Assembly (NCBI RefSeq): GCF_027945075.1
Contig: NZ_CP116034.1
Coordinates: 2,914,001 to 2,978,000 of the forward strand
Direction: 5' to 3'
Length of the DNA: 64,000 nucleotides
Source of the DNA: Chryseobacterium sp. CY350
GTDB lineage: Bacteria; Bacteroidota; Bacteroidia; Flavobacteriales; Weeksellaceae
Below the pieces are notes generated by a model. That model saw only the letters and a program-made list of their open reading frames with translations. It searched no databases and was not told where the DNA came from. Shown here piece after piece: positions 36,268-45,338 of this stretch; position 1 is the stretch's first letter, and every line of letters starts with the position of its first letter. A program made the translations under genes and the position numbers.

Positions 36268-38517
36268 CTATTCTCTGTTTTTTACAAGTACCCAGCCGTC
36301 ATATTTTGTTAGGGTATTGTTTTTATCGTTTTCGTTCCAGGTGATGCTGAACCAGTAAGTACCCGTTGGGATTTTCTTTCCATTTGAAGTTCCGTCCCAT
36401 TTAAAGTTTCTCATTTTATCAGCCTGAAATTTTTGATTTCCATATCTGTCGTACACTGTAAACACAAGGTTTTTCTTGTAAGCTAAAGCAGAGTAGTCGA
36501 TGAAATCATTCACGTTGTCGCCGTTTGGCGTAATTGCATTAAGAAGATTCGGAACTGTGATCTGAACTTCCACAGGTTCACAGTTGTAAGAATCTTTCAC
36601 AAAGATTTTGTTTTCGCCTCGCGGTAATCCTGTGAAAATATTTGAATCCTGCCAATTGATTCCGTTTAATGAATATTGATAAGGAGCTGTTCCTCCGTTT
36701 ACATTTACCGTTATGGTATTGTTTGTAATGTCAAGACTTGCAATGACAGGGTTTGAAGATGCTTTTACTGATACGAATTGAGTAACAAAGCAGTTTCCGG
36801 TCTTAAGTTTTACCCAATACATTCCGACAGGTATTCCCTGTATAGAAGATGTCGTTGCTCCTGTGTTCCATTCATATCCATCAAATCCAGGACCTGCATC
36901 CAGAGTTGTTCTGTCATCAATACAGATGATTTTGTCTTTTAAAACCGTCGAATTTACCGGTGGTATTACTTTAAGAGTGATCTTTTTGATGATAAAACAA
37001 TTATTGATCGAGGTCACTCTCACATAAACATCTGTACTCGGAGAAGGATAAATAGTAGGAATTATAATTTCGTTGGTTCCTGAGACAGCATTTGCCAATG
37101 TGGTGTAGAACTTTTTCGTAATGTCAGATTGCGAAGTGACATTTGCTGTTGTAAGATCAAATAATCCTAAAGTAGGTGTTGCTGCAATGGAACATGCTTG
37201 TAAGGTTGCGTCATTAACAACAGGTAGCGGTAAGAAATTTAGTGTAATTTGTGCAGTTCCTGTACAACCTTGCGGAGTCGTCACTTTTACGTAAACAATC
37301 GTAGGTGCAGAAACGAATGTCTGAGGTGTTGTGATCTCATTTGTTCCGGCATTCAGATCAGCCATCGTCCGGTAATATTTTTTTGTAATACCGGGAACCA
37401 TACTTACATTTGCTGTAGTAAGGTTAAATATTGCTGTGGTTGCGTTATTGTTGTTGCATTCTGACAGGGTTCTGTTTGTTGCCGTAAATGGTGAAATGGT
37501 AAGCTGAATCTGCCCGTCAGGATTGTCACACAATATCCCATTAATGTCTTTAATAAAAACATTAACGGTTGTATTTGCAGTGAACTGGTAATTGGTAGGG
37601 TTGGTAATTGTAGTTCCGCCTGCCGCATAGGTGAAGGTGTAATTTGCAGGTGTTGAAACAAATTGCGAGTTAAACAATGTAAGATTTGCAGTTGCAATTC
37701 CGGTATTGGGATTTGGGCAGAATGACTGTGTTGCAGTTGGTTGAAGTATGCTGACTTTGTCTGTGTAAATTTTAACATTTTTAATAGAATGTCTTGATCT
37801 GTTTCCTCCGGTCGAAGCTGAGAACCCGAAATATCCTACTGTCATTGCAGCCGCTGCACCAGAAGGAGCAAATGACTGATTACAGATTACGGTGCCATCT
37901 ATTTTTATTTGTACAATCCAATTGGCAGGAATCGCCGGATCTACCTGTGCGGTTACTTCCACATGTTTGTATGTTAATCCCTGAAATGGCAATGTCGTGT
38001 TCATGTCCGGAGAATGAAAAGAACTGCCTGCGACATTAAAAAACTCAACATTATTGGTATCGGTGGTATTCACAACCTGCCCGTAAGCAACATGTACTTT
38101 GCTCATCACTGCAGTAGTGGTGTTATTATAAGTGTCAAAACCTGCGATAAAGCCAACTGCATTTTGAGAAACTCCTAGTCCTGAACCCAAAACGCTTGCC
38201 ACAGGAGGATTTGCTAAGTACCAGAATGCGAGACCATCTCCATTTGCGGTTTGGTTAGAATCCATTCTAAAATCAAATTCTACACGCCATTTATCACAAA
38301 ATTTCAGGTTAATTGGACTATTCAGCCTAATAGATCCAGATTGATCGTTGGCGTCCGGAGTAAGCTGGATAAAATCTGTATTCACAGACGTAGGAGCGAC
38401 AATAGTCCATCCTGTTGTCACGACGGGATTTCCGGCGAGTTGATATGTTTGGGAACTGAGATTTCCTGAAAGACAAAAAAGAAAAAGGGAAAAATAAAAT
38501 AGTAGATTTTTATTCAT
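36268..38517 (-). CDS. T9SS type B adhesin-like protein with lectin-like N-terminus (paralogue B)
   Basis: 749 residues, signal peptide about 1-22 (ending LSSQ). The N-terminal 230 residues match paralogue A closely (VEFDFRMDSN, GDGLAFWYLANPP, SRHSIKNVKIYTDK). The middle has the same GIFNL/TKKYY modules and DAGPGFDGYEWNTGATT. The C-terminus (NAITPNGDNVNDFIDYSAL to GWVLVKNRE) is a type B T9SS sorting domain and is closer to paralogue C at 41004 (NGGTAPYQYS, PRGENKIF, SALAYKKNLVFTVYDRYGN). Probably a surface adhesin. It is followed by its own terminator; rnhA lies upstream. Confidence 0.92.
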   Translation of the reverse strand: MNKNLLFYFSLFLFCLSGNLSSQTYQLAGNPVVTTGWTIVAPTSVNTDFIQLTPDANDQSGSIRLNSPINLKFCDKWRVEFDFRMDSNQTANGDGLAFWYLANPPVASVLGSGLGVSQNAVGFIAGFDTYNNTTTAVMSKVHVAYGQVVNTTDTNNVEFFNVAGSSFHSPDMNTTLPFQGLTYKHVEVTAQVDPAIPANWIVQIKIDGTVICNQSFAPSGAAAAMTVGYFGFSASTGGNRSRHSIKNVKIYTDKVSILQPTATQSFCPNPNTGIATANLTLFNSQFVSTPANYTFTYAAGGTTITNPTNYQFTANTTVNVFIKDINGILCDNPDGQIQLTISPFTATNRTLSECNNNNATTAIFNLTTANVSMVPGITKKYYRTMADLNAGTNEITTPQTFVSAPTIVYVKVTTPQGCTGTAQITLNFLPLPVVNDATLQACSIAATPTLGLFDLTTANVTSQSDITKKFYTTLANAVSGTNEIIIPTIYPSPSTDVYVRVTSINNCFIIKKITLKVIPPVNSTVLKDKIICIDDRTTLDAGPGFDGYEWNTGATTSSIQGIPVGMYWVKLKTGNCFVTQFVSVKASSNPVIASLDITNNTITVNVNGGTAPYQYSLNGINWQDSNIFTGLPRGENKIFVKDSYNCEPVEVQITVPNLLNAITPNGDNVNDFIDYSALAYKKNLVFTVYDRYGNQKFQADKMRNFKWDGTSNGKKIPTGTYWFSITWNENDKNNTLTKYDGWVLVKNRE

Positions 38518-38690
38518 TGATCATTGTACTTTATGATTAGACGCGTAAAGGTATTAAATACTGATCAATAAATATTAATATAATGTTAATTTTGTAAAAA
38601 AAATTAAATATATGGTAAATTATATTGTAATTTGTAAAGGAATAACTAAAATAATTAATCTGAAGTTAGAATGATTCAAAATTTTATCTA

Positions 38691-39167
38691 TTAAAATAAA
38701 GAATTGCTGTCGATATTCTCAAAATAACTATCAATTTCAAGATTCTGAGAATTGGCAGCGGCTACGGCCAGTTTATCACAAAGTTCGTTTTCAAAATGAC
38801 CGGCATGACCTTTGATCCAGTGCATTTTTGGCTGATGCTGATTAAAAAGAACTATAAAACGTTTCCACAAATCGGGATTTTTTACATTTTTCCAGCCTCT
38901 TTTTACCCAACCTGCGATCCAGTTTTGGTTGATCGCATCAGAAACATATTTACTGTCTGTAAAAACATGAATATCGTTTTCCGTTGATTTAAGTTTTTCC
39001 AGAGCAGTAATAACAGCCAAAAGCTCCATTCTGTTATTAGTGGTTTTTCTGAAACCTTTTGAGAATGTTTTTTGGTAATTTTTTTCAGGAACTTTCATGA
39101 GGATTCCGTAACCTCCTTTTCCGGGATTACCGCTGCATGCGCCGTCTGTATAAATTTCGATTCTCAA
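38691..39167 (-). CDS. rnhA: Ribonuclease HI
   Basis: The enzyme's usual N-terminus, RIEIYTDGACSGNPGKGGYG, directly follows a TTG codon at 39167, which I take as the start (158 residues). An ATG at 39206 would add 13 hydrophobic residues not seen in the family. Active-site acidic residues are visible in YTDGACSGNPG, NRMELLAVITALE, VFTDSKYV and the late CDKLAVAAA. It cleaves RNA in RNA-DNA hybrids. It lies 91 bases downstream of dnaB on the same strand. Confidence 0.92.
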   Translation of the reverse strand: MRIEIYTDGACSGNPGKGGYGILMKVPEKNYQKTFSKGFRKTTNNRMELLAVITALEKLKSTENDIHVFTDSKYVSDAINQNWIAGWVKRGWKNVKNPDLWKRFIVLFNQHQPKMHWIKGHAGHFENELCDKLAVAAANSQNLEIDSYFENIDSNSLF

Positions 39168-39257
39168 AATATTTAGGTTGAGGATAAGTTTTAGTTTAAA
39201 GATCATATAATTCAGGTTTAAAAAGCCTAAACCTAAGCCTCAAACTGAATCTTATTT

Positions 39258-40847
39258 TTAAAAAGGAAAATCATCTTCGTCATCAAGATCATTCATCGAA
39301 GATCCTGAAACTTTAGAATTGTCCGGCAGATCAAATGCTGCGCCTGGCTGAATAGTTGTTTTTATTTTTTCAAAACCACTGGGCTCGGAAGACTGATTGC
39401 CACCGGAAGGATAACCATAGTCATTATTTCCATATAAATCAAGATCGCCAAATTTGGCAAAATGCTTCATAAAAGAAAGTCTTACATCTGCGGTTGCTCC
39501 GTTTCTGTGTTTTGCAATAATTAATTCGGCCTGGTTTTCAGTTGAAGATTCCTGCCCTTCCTCATCATTATCCCAAACCGCAATTTTATAATATTCTGGT
39601 CTGAAAATAAAAGATACAATATCAGCATCCTGCTCAATCGCTCCCGATTCCCTTAAATCTGAAAGCTGAGGTCTTTTACCGGGGCGCGTTTCTACAGTTC
39701 TTGAAAGCTGCGAAAGTGCAATTACAGGAACATTCAATTCTTTTGCAATTGCTTTTAAAGAACGGGAGATCATTGCAATTTCCTGTTCACGGTTTCCTCC
39801 GCCTTTTCCTCCGCTGCTTGCAGTCATCAGCTGAAGATAATCGACCATGATGATTCTTACACCGTGCTGCATGACCAGTCTTCGGCATTTTGCACGGAAA
39901 TCGAATATAGAAAGAGAAGGAGTTTCATCAATATATAAAGGAGCATTTTCCAACTCTGAAACATTTGAGAACAATCTTTCCCATTCTTCGTCACTCATTT
40001 GACCTTTTCTCAATTTTTCTGACGAAATTTTGGTTTCAGAAGCGATCATTCTTGTAATCAGCTGTACAGATGCCATCTCAAGAGAAAATAATGCCATCGG
40101 AATTTTGTGTCCGACTGCTATATTTCTAGCCATTGACAGCAGAAATGCAGTTTTACCCATTGCCGGACGTGCTGCAATGATAATTAAATCTGAATTTTGC
40201 CAGCCTCCGGTTTCTTTGTCAACATCTGTAAAACCTGAGGGAACTCCAGAGATTCCTTCTTTATCTTTTAAAGATTTAATGGTATCAATGGCTTGTTTTA
40301 CCAAAGTATTGGCAGTATCGAATCCTTTTTTGATTGTCCCGTTGGTAATTTCAAAAAATGACTGCTCGGCTTTATCTAAAAGTTCAAAAACATCTGTAGA
40401 TTCTTTGTATGAAGTATCAATTACATTTGCAGAAACATTAATTAAACTTCGAAGGATATATTTTTCCAGGATGACACGCACATGATATTCGATGTGAGCA
40501 GAAGAACTCACACCCATTGTTAATTCAATGATATAATGATCACCGCCGGCTGAACTCAGTTTATCAGTCTTTTTCAGTTCCTGAATAACAGTCATCAAAT
40601 CGACCGGACTGTTTCCTTCATAAAGTTTTAAAATCACTTCAAATATCACCGAATGTCTCGGGTCATAGAAAACTTCGGGTGTCAAAAGGTCAATGGAATG
40701 ATCAAGCCCTTTTTTATCAATTAAAAAAGTACCGATCACCAATCGTTCAAAATCTACTGCATTGGGTGGCATTTTTCCATCTGCAATAGACAATTCTCTG
40801 GCAAAGTTGCCTTGTGTAAGAGATGATAATGTTTCTTTCTGCGCCAT
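39258..40847 (-). CDS. dnaB: Replicative DNA helicase
   Basis: 529 residues. The N-terminal DnaB domain (about 28-130: PPNAVDFERLVIGTFLID) is followed by the RecA-like motor with Walker A ARPAMGKT (226-233), Walker B MVDYLQLM, and ALSQLSRTVETRPGKRPQLSDLRESGAIEQDAD. It unwinds DNA at the fork as a hexamer. A C-terminal acidic tail (DLDDEDDFPF) is typical of Bacteroidota and may interact with partners. The ATG is four bases after a TATATTTG box. An alternative start at Met26 would give a leader but drop conserved-looking residues. Confidence 0.95.
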   Translation of the reverse strand: MAQKETLSSLTQGNFARELSIADGKMPPNAVDFERLVIGTFLIDKKGLDHSIDLLTPEVFYDPRHSVIFEVILKLYEGNSPVDLMTVIQELKKTDKLSSAGGDHYIIELTMGVSSSAHIEYHVRVILEKYILRSLINVSANVIDTSYKESTDVFELLDKAEQSFFEITNGTIKKGFDTANTLVKQAIDTIKSLKDKEGISGVPSGFTDVDKETGGWQNSDLIIIAARPAMGKTAFLLSMARNIAVGHKIPMALFSLEMASVQLITRMIASETKISSEKLRKGQMSDEEWERLFSNVSELENAPLYIDETPSLSIFDFRAKCRRLVMQHGVRIIMVDYLQLMTASSGGKGGGNREQEIAMISRSLKAIAKELNVPVIALSQLSRTVETRPGKRPQLSDLRESGAIEQDADIVSFIFRPEYYKIAVWDNDEEGQESSTENQAELIIAKHRNGATADVRLSFMKHFAKFGDLDLYGNNDYGYPSGGNQSSEPSGFEKIKTTIQPGAAFDLPDNSKVSGSSMNDLDDEDDFPF

Positions 40848-40851
40848 GCTG

Positions 40852-40859
40852 CAAATATA
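40852..40859 (-). promoter_or_regulatory. -7 box of dnaB, four bases before the ATG
   Basis: On the minus strand TATATTTG, CAGC, ATG. Confidence 0.6.
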
Positions 40860-40951
40860 GTTTATTTAAAAAATAATTTGAAAAGAGTAATTAATAATTA
40901 TTGTTGATAACTTATAAAATATCAGTATTAAAAGGCGCCGAATGATGTGAA

Positions 40952-40980
40952 TAAAAAAATCACCTCATTGCTGAGGTGAT
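40952..40980 (-). terminator. Terminator of the adhesin-like gene at 41004
   Basis: ATCACCTCA and TGAGGTGAT form a perfect 9-bp stem with a 4-base loop, then TTTTTTAT on the minus strand. Confidence 0.85.
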
Positions 40981-41003
40981 GTAATATTAGGGTGAAAATA
41001 AAT

Positions 41004-43070
41004 TTATTCTCTATTTTTTACCAATATCCAACCGCTGTATTTGGTTTGGGTACTGTTTGCGTCAGTTTCTGTCCAAGTGATGGTGTACCAGTATGTTCCG
41101 GTTACGATTTTTTTACCACCTGAAGTTCCGTTCCATTTGTAGTTTCTCATTTTATCAGACTCGTACATTTTGTTTCCGTATCTGTTGTAAACTGTAAATA
41201 CTAAATCTTTTTTATAAGCTAAAGCTGAATAATCTACTTCGTCATTGATGTTGTCTCCGTTTGGTGTAATTGCATTCACCAAGTTCGGTACTGTCACCTG
41301 AACCAAAATAGGAGTACAGTCGAAAGAATCTTTTAAATAAATCTTATTTTCTCCTCTTGGAAGATTATTGAAAACGTTTGAATCTTGCCATGTAATCCCA
41401 TCAGTAGAATATTGGTAAGGAGCTGTTCCACCTGTTGCGTTTACAGTGATCGTGTTGTTGGTAATATCTAAACTTGCAATGACAGGTTGTTGTGTTGCAT
41501 AAACATTAACCTGTTGTAAGGTGAAACATTTTCCGGTCTTTAATTTTACCCAATATGCTCCTACAGGTACGCCAGAAATTGTTTGTGTAGTTGCTCCGGT
41601 GCTCCATTCATATCCATCAAAACCTGGTCCTGCATCAAGAGTGGTTCTGTCTTCAAGACAAATTGTTTTATCTTTTAAAACAGTAGATTTTACAGGTGGA
41701 TTGATGACTAAAGTGATTTTAGCTATGTTATAGCATCCGTTCTCATTATAGACACGTACAAATGCAAAGCCTTCAGTAGAATCATAAAGCGTAGGATTTA
41801 ATATTTCGTTAGCTCCGCTGACAGCATCTGCTAAGGTTTTGTAATATTTCTTTGTAACCGGTGTCTGGCTAGTTACAACTGCTGTATTTAAATTAAAAAT
41901 TCCGTGGGTAATATTGTTTTCAATAAAACATGTCTCTATAGTTGCGTCATTCACCACAGATATTGGATAAAATTCAAACGTTATAATCCCTGATGCACTA
42001 CAACCACTTGTTGTTGTAACTTTTACGTGAACCTGTTTAGGTGCTGTTGATGTGTAGGCTGTTGGGTTAGTAATTTCGTTAGTTCCAGCAGTAAGATCTG
42101 CTAAAGTTGGGTAGTATTTTTTAGTAACCGCTGGATCTGCATAAACCGGTGCTAAATTAAGATTGAAAACCCCAGTATTAGATTTGTTATTATTACATGC
42201 TTTAATTGTTGCATTATTAACTACAATTGGTCCGATGACAAAATTGATCGTGCCAGTCTGCGTGCAGGCATTGAGTGGATTTGTCGGGTTTGCAGGATCT
42301 GTATAATGGATGCCATAATAATAGGTGTCTGTAGTGTTAACACTAATTGGAGTGGTAACAGGGTTCGAGTTCGTCAATGCATCATTCGAATTAGTATGAT
42401 AAGTGACACTGAAATTGGCATTTCCATTAATTATTCCTGTAGAAAGTGTACTGAAATCAAAAAGTGATGGACTTGAGCAAATGCTCACATTACCATCATG
42501 GCTGGTTCCCGGTGGTAAAAAAGGATTTGGAGCCAAAGTAGAATCGTTAAAAGCGGAAACTAATGTTGCTGTTCCACCCCATGTTAAATCAAATCCGTAA
42601 GGGTTACTTGGAATATAATTGTCTATAAGAAGATAATAAGTTTCGCCTGCAAGAACATTCAAAGGCAGTTCCCATTGGTCAAAATCTGCAATTATGGTTG
42701 AACTTAGTCCTGTTGGCCCGCTTGTCCCAGAGAAATTACATCGTATTGCATCACCGAAATCTTGTGTTGCACAATTGATGTTGGGTCCGTAAACTGCAAA
42801 ATCATAATCATAATGAAGTACACCGGGAACAGTATTCGGATTTATCGTGAATTCGATGGTACCACTTGTTGCCGCCGTGAATACATACCAGACAGAATAG
42901 TGTTCCAATGCTAAACAACTTCCGTCAGTTTGTTCAATTACAGAACCTCCGCTGCTCGGGTTATAAGAAACTGAAGAATTTCCACAAACCGGTATCGCTG
43001 AGATACAGTCAGACTGTGAGTAAAACAACTGTGACGTGACTAAAATAAAAAAAAGTAATAATTTTTTCAT
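41004..43070 (-). CDS. T9SS type B adhesin-like protein (paralogue C)
   Basis: 688 residues, signal peptide about 1-18 (ending LFYSQ). The N-terminal domain (about 20-180: AIPVCGNSSVSYNP, HYSVWYVFTAATSGTIEFTI, YDFAVYGPN) is shared with paralogue D and differs from the lectin-like start of A and B. The middle has GIFNL/TKKYY modules, the tail a SprB-like repeat and a type B T9SS sorting domain (NAITPNGDNINDEVDYSAL to GWILVKNRE). The C-terminal half is closest to paralogue B. Predicted surface protein of unknown ligand. A TAAATTTG box lies 17 bases before the start. Confidence 0.92.
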   Translation of the reverse strand: MKKLLLFFILVTSQLFYSQSDCISAIPVCGNSSVSYNPSSGGSVIEQTDGSCLALEHYSVWYVFTAATSGTIEFTINPNTVPGVLHYDYDFAVYGPNINCATQDFGDAIRCNFSGTSGPTGLSSTIIADFDQWELPLNVLAGETYYLLIDNYIPSNPYGFDLTWGGTATLVSAFNDSTLAPNPFLPPGTSHDGNVSICSSPSLFDFSTLSTGIINGNANFSVTYHTNSNDALTNSNPVTTPISVNTTDTYYYGIHYTDPANPTNPLNACTQTGTINFVIGPIVVNNATIKACNNNKSNTGVFNLNLAPVYADPAVTKKYYPTLADLTAGTNEITNPTAYTSTAPKQVHVKVTTTSGCSASGIITFEFYPISVVNDATIETCFIENNITHGIFNLNTAVVTSQTPVTKKYYKTLADAVSGANEILNPTLYDSTEGFAFVRVYNENGCYNIAKITLVINPPVKSTVLKDKTICLEDRTTLDAGPGFDGYEWSTGATTQTISGVPVGAYWVKLKTGKCFTLQQVNVYATQQPVIASLDITNNTITVNATGGTAPYQYSTDGITWQDSNVFNNLPRGENKIYLKDSFDCTPILVQVTVPNLVNAITPNGDNINDEVDYSALAYKKDLVFTVYNRYGNKMYESDKMRNYKWNGTSGGKKIVTGTYWYTITWTETDANSTQTKYSGWILVKNRE

Positions 43071-43087
43071 GAGAAAATGACTTTAAG

Positions 43088-43095
43088 CAAATTTA
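43088..43095 (-). promoter_or_regulatory. -7 box of paralogue C
   Basis: TAAATTTG on the minus strand, 17 bases before the ATG. Confidence 0.4.
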
Positions 43096-43169
43096 AAAAA
43101 AAATATGCAATTAGGTTTATAAAGTAAAGAAACCGCCATAAGCGATTTCTTTACTGTTATTGTTGAAAA

Positions 43170-45248
43170 TTAATCTCTGTTTTTTACCATTACCCAACCT
43201 GAGAATTTGATCGGTGTACTGTTTTTATTGTTTTCATTCCATGTTACAGAATACCAGTATGTACCAGTCGGAATCTTTTTGCCTGCAATGGTTCCGTTCC
43301 ATGTATAATTATTTGTTTTGTCTGCCTGATGTATTTTTGTTCCATAACGGTCAAAAATTGTAAGTACAAGATTTGATTTTGTTGATAAAGCAGAGTAATC
43401 AATCACATCATTGATACCATCACCATTCGGAGTAATTACGTTGACGATATTCGGCACTACAATATTCACTTCAATTGGTGTACAATCATAAGCGTCTCTT
43501 ACGAAAACAGTATAATCGCCTCTCGTAAGACCCGAAAATACATTTGAATCTTGCCAGTGTACATTATCAAGCGAATACTGATAAGCTGGTGTACCTCCTG
43601 TAACGTTTATGTTGATAGAATTGTTCGTGATTTCGATGTTAGAAACTACCGGCTGCTCAGTTGCAAAAACTTTTACACTTTGGGTAGATGTACAGTCGCC
43701 TGTTCTTAATTTCACCCAGTAAGTTCCTACTGCAACGTTTGAGATTGTTTGCGTCGTTGCGCCTGTGCTCCATTCGTAACCGTCGAATCCTGGTCCTGCA
43801 TCTAAAGTGGTTCTGTCTTCCATACAGATCACTTTATCAATTAAAACTGTAGAATAAACCGGAGGAATAACAACTAAAGTAATTTTAGCTACATTGAAAC
43901 ATCCGTCTGCGCTTGTCACTCTTACATATACAAAACCATTTGGAGCTACATAAGTGTCTGCATTAATTATTTCGTTGGTCTGATTTACGGCATCAGTTGC
44001 AGATGGGTAATATTTTTTTAGTGCACCTGTTTGATTTACACTCACATTGGTAAGGTCAAATAAACCGGTAGAAGGATTTGTTTCGATAAAACAAGCTCTT
44101 ACGGTAGCATCATTTACTACAACTACAGGATAGAAATTAAGCTTAATCTCAGCAATATCTGTACATCCGAATTCTGAAGTTACCAAAACGAAAACCGATC
44201 CGCCTGCTGAAAGATATTGATAAGGATTAGTAATTTCATTCGTATTTCCGTTCAAATCAAACATTGATGGGAAATATTTTTTAGTAGCAGTCGGATTATT
44301 AATAACATTAGCCGTTGTCAGATTAAACACTGCAGTGCCTTCATTGTTATTGTTACACTCCGTCAGTGTAGCGTCGGTGGCAACGATGGATCCGTCCTTA
44401 AATTTAAAGTCGCCGGTCTGCTTACATTTGTTGATCGGGTTATTTGGGTTCGTGGGATCTGTGTAAGTGATACTGTAATAATAAGTATTAGTAGTATTTA
44501 CTGTAATTGGAGCTGTGATAGGGTTATCACCTGTCAATAGATCATTTATATTGTAATGATAAGAAACAGTAAAGTTTGTATTCCCGTTTATAATTGCCGG
44601 AGATAATGAACTGAAATTAAATATTGCAGGGTTTGTACAAATTACAACCTCATTTGGATCATTCGGGTTGGCATTCGGCACTCCCGGAGCAATAAATGGA
44701 TTTGTAATTAATCCCGGATCATTAAATGGCGATGCTAATGAAGCCGTACCTCCCCATGAAAGTGTAAAGCCATTCGCTGAACTAGAGAAGTTATCTACAA
44801 CCAAATAATAAGTTTCTCCTGGAAGCACATTCATAAATCCACTCCACGGAGTTAAGTTTCCACTTGCATCAATTCCTGTGGGACCGTTTGTGCTCAAATC
44901 TAGTCCTGTAGGACCATCTGCTCCAGAATAATTACATCTCACAGGAAGTCCTAAATTCCCACAAGGTTTGTTCGGTCCGTATACTGCAAAATCGTAATCA
45001 TCTACAAATACATTAGGATCAATAGTGAAGGTCAGCGTTCCCGCTGTTGAGATTGTAAAGGTGTACCAAACAGAAAAATGCTCGTCACTGACCAAACAAC
45101 CTCCCAGATCTTCTAAAATATTACCAGGTCCGGTGGGTGTGTATGATATTCCTGAGTTTCCGCATACAGTGATAGCTGTAGGGCAATCTGACTGCGCAGA
45201 AAACACCTGAGATAATATCAATAAAAAAATGAGTAAAGTTTTTTTCAT
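43170..45248 (-). CDS. T9SS type B adhesin-like protein (paralogue D)
   Basis: 692 residues, signal peptide about 1-18 (ending VFSAQ). The N-terminal domain is like that of paralogue C (AITVCGNSGISYTP, HFSVWYTFTISTAGTLTFTI, YDFAVYGPN) with an added Gly/Pro/Thr-rich loop near residues 105-125. Modules with ATLTECNNNNEG and TKKYFP follow, then a SprB-like repeat (GGTPAYQYSLDNVHWQDSNVF) and a type B T9SS sorting domain (NVITPNGDGINDVIDYSAL to GWVMVKNRD). The C-terminal half is closest to paralogue A at the far side of rnhA-dnaB. A TATATTTG box lies 19 bases upstream of the start. A weak hairpin (43125-43153) follows the stop. Confidence 0.92.
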   Translation of the reverse strand: MKKTLLIFLLILSQVFSAQSDCPTAITVCGNSGISYTPTGPGNILEDLGGCLVSDEHFSVWYTFTISTAGTLTFTIDPNVFVDDYDFAVYGPNKPCGNLGLPVRCNYSGADGPTGLDLSTNGPTGIDASGNLTPWSGFMNVLPGETYYLVVDNFSSSANGFTLSWGGTASLASPFNDPGLITNPFIAPGVPNANPNDPNEVVICTNPAIFNFSSLSPAIINGNTNFTVSYHYNINDLLTGDNPITAPITVNTTNTYYYSITYTDPTNPNNPINKCKQTGDFKFKDGSIVATDATLTECNNNNEGTAVFNLTTANVINNPTATKKYFPSMFDLNGNTNEITNPYQYLSAGGSVFVLVTSEFGCTDIAEIKLNFYPVVVVNDATVRACFIETNPSTGLFDLTNVSVNQTGALKKYYPSATDAVNQTNEIINADTYVAPNGFVYVRVTSADGCFNVAKITLVVIPPVYSTVLIDKVICMEDRTTLDAGPGFDGYEWSTGATTQTISNVAVGTYWVKLRTGDCTSTQSVKVFATEQPVVSNIEITNNSININVTGGTPAYQYSLDNVHWQDSNVFSGLTRGDYTVFVRDAYDCTPIEVNIVVPNIVNVITPNGDGINDVIDYSALSTKSNLVLTIFDRYGTKIHQADKTNNYTWNGTIAGKKIPTGTYWYSVTWNENNKNSTPIKFSGWVMVKNRD

Positions 45249-45267
45249 TTTCGAAAAATTTTTAATA

Positions 45268-45275
45268 CAAATATA
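45268..45275 (-). promoter_or_regulatory. -7 box of paralogue D
   Basis: TATATTTG on the minus strand, 19 bases before the ATG. Confidence 0.45.
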
Positions 45276-45338
45276 AAAAAAATATTAACCTTAGCTTAAG
45301 GAATTTGTAATATATTTAAATACTACGTCGATTGACTC

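Noticed and set aside
40030..40485. Plus-strand open frame inside dnaB
   Set aside because: Antisense shadow; dnaB motifs on the other strand are complete.
33789..45248. Adhesin quartet as a mobile or phase-variable invertible system
   Set aside because: No recombinase gene and no inverted repeats at the gene borders were found; all four genes face the same way, so ordinary recombination between paralogues is simpler.
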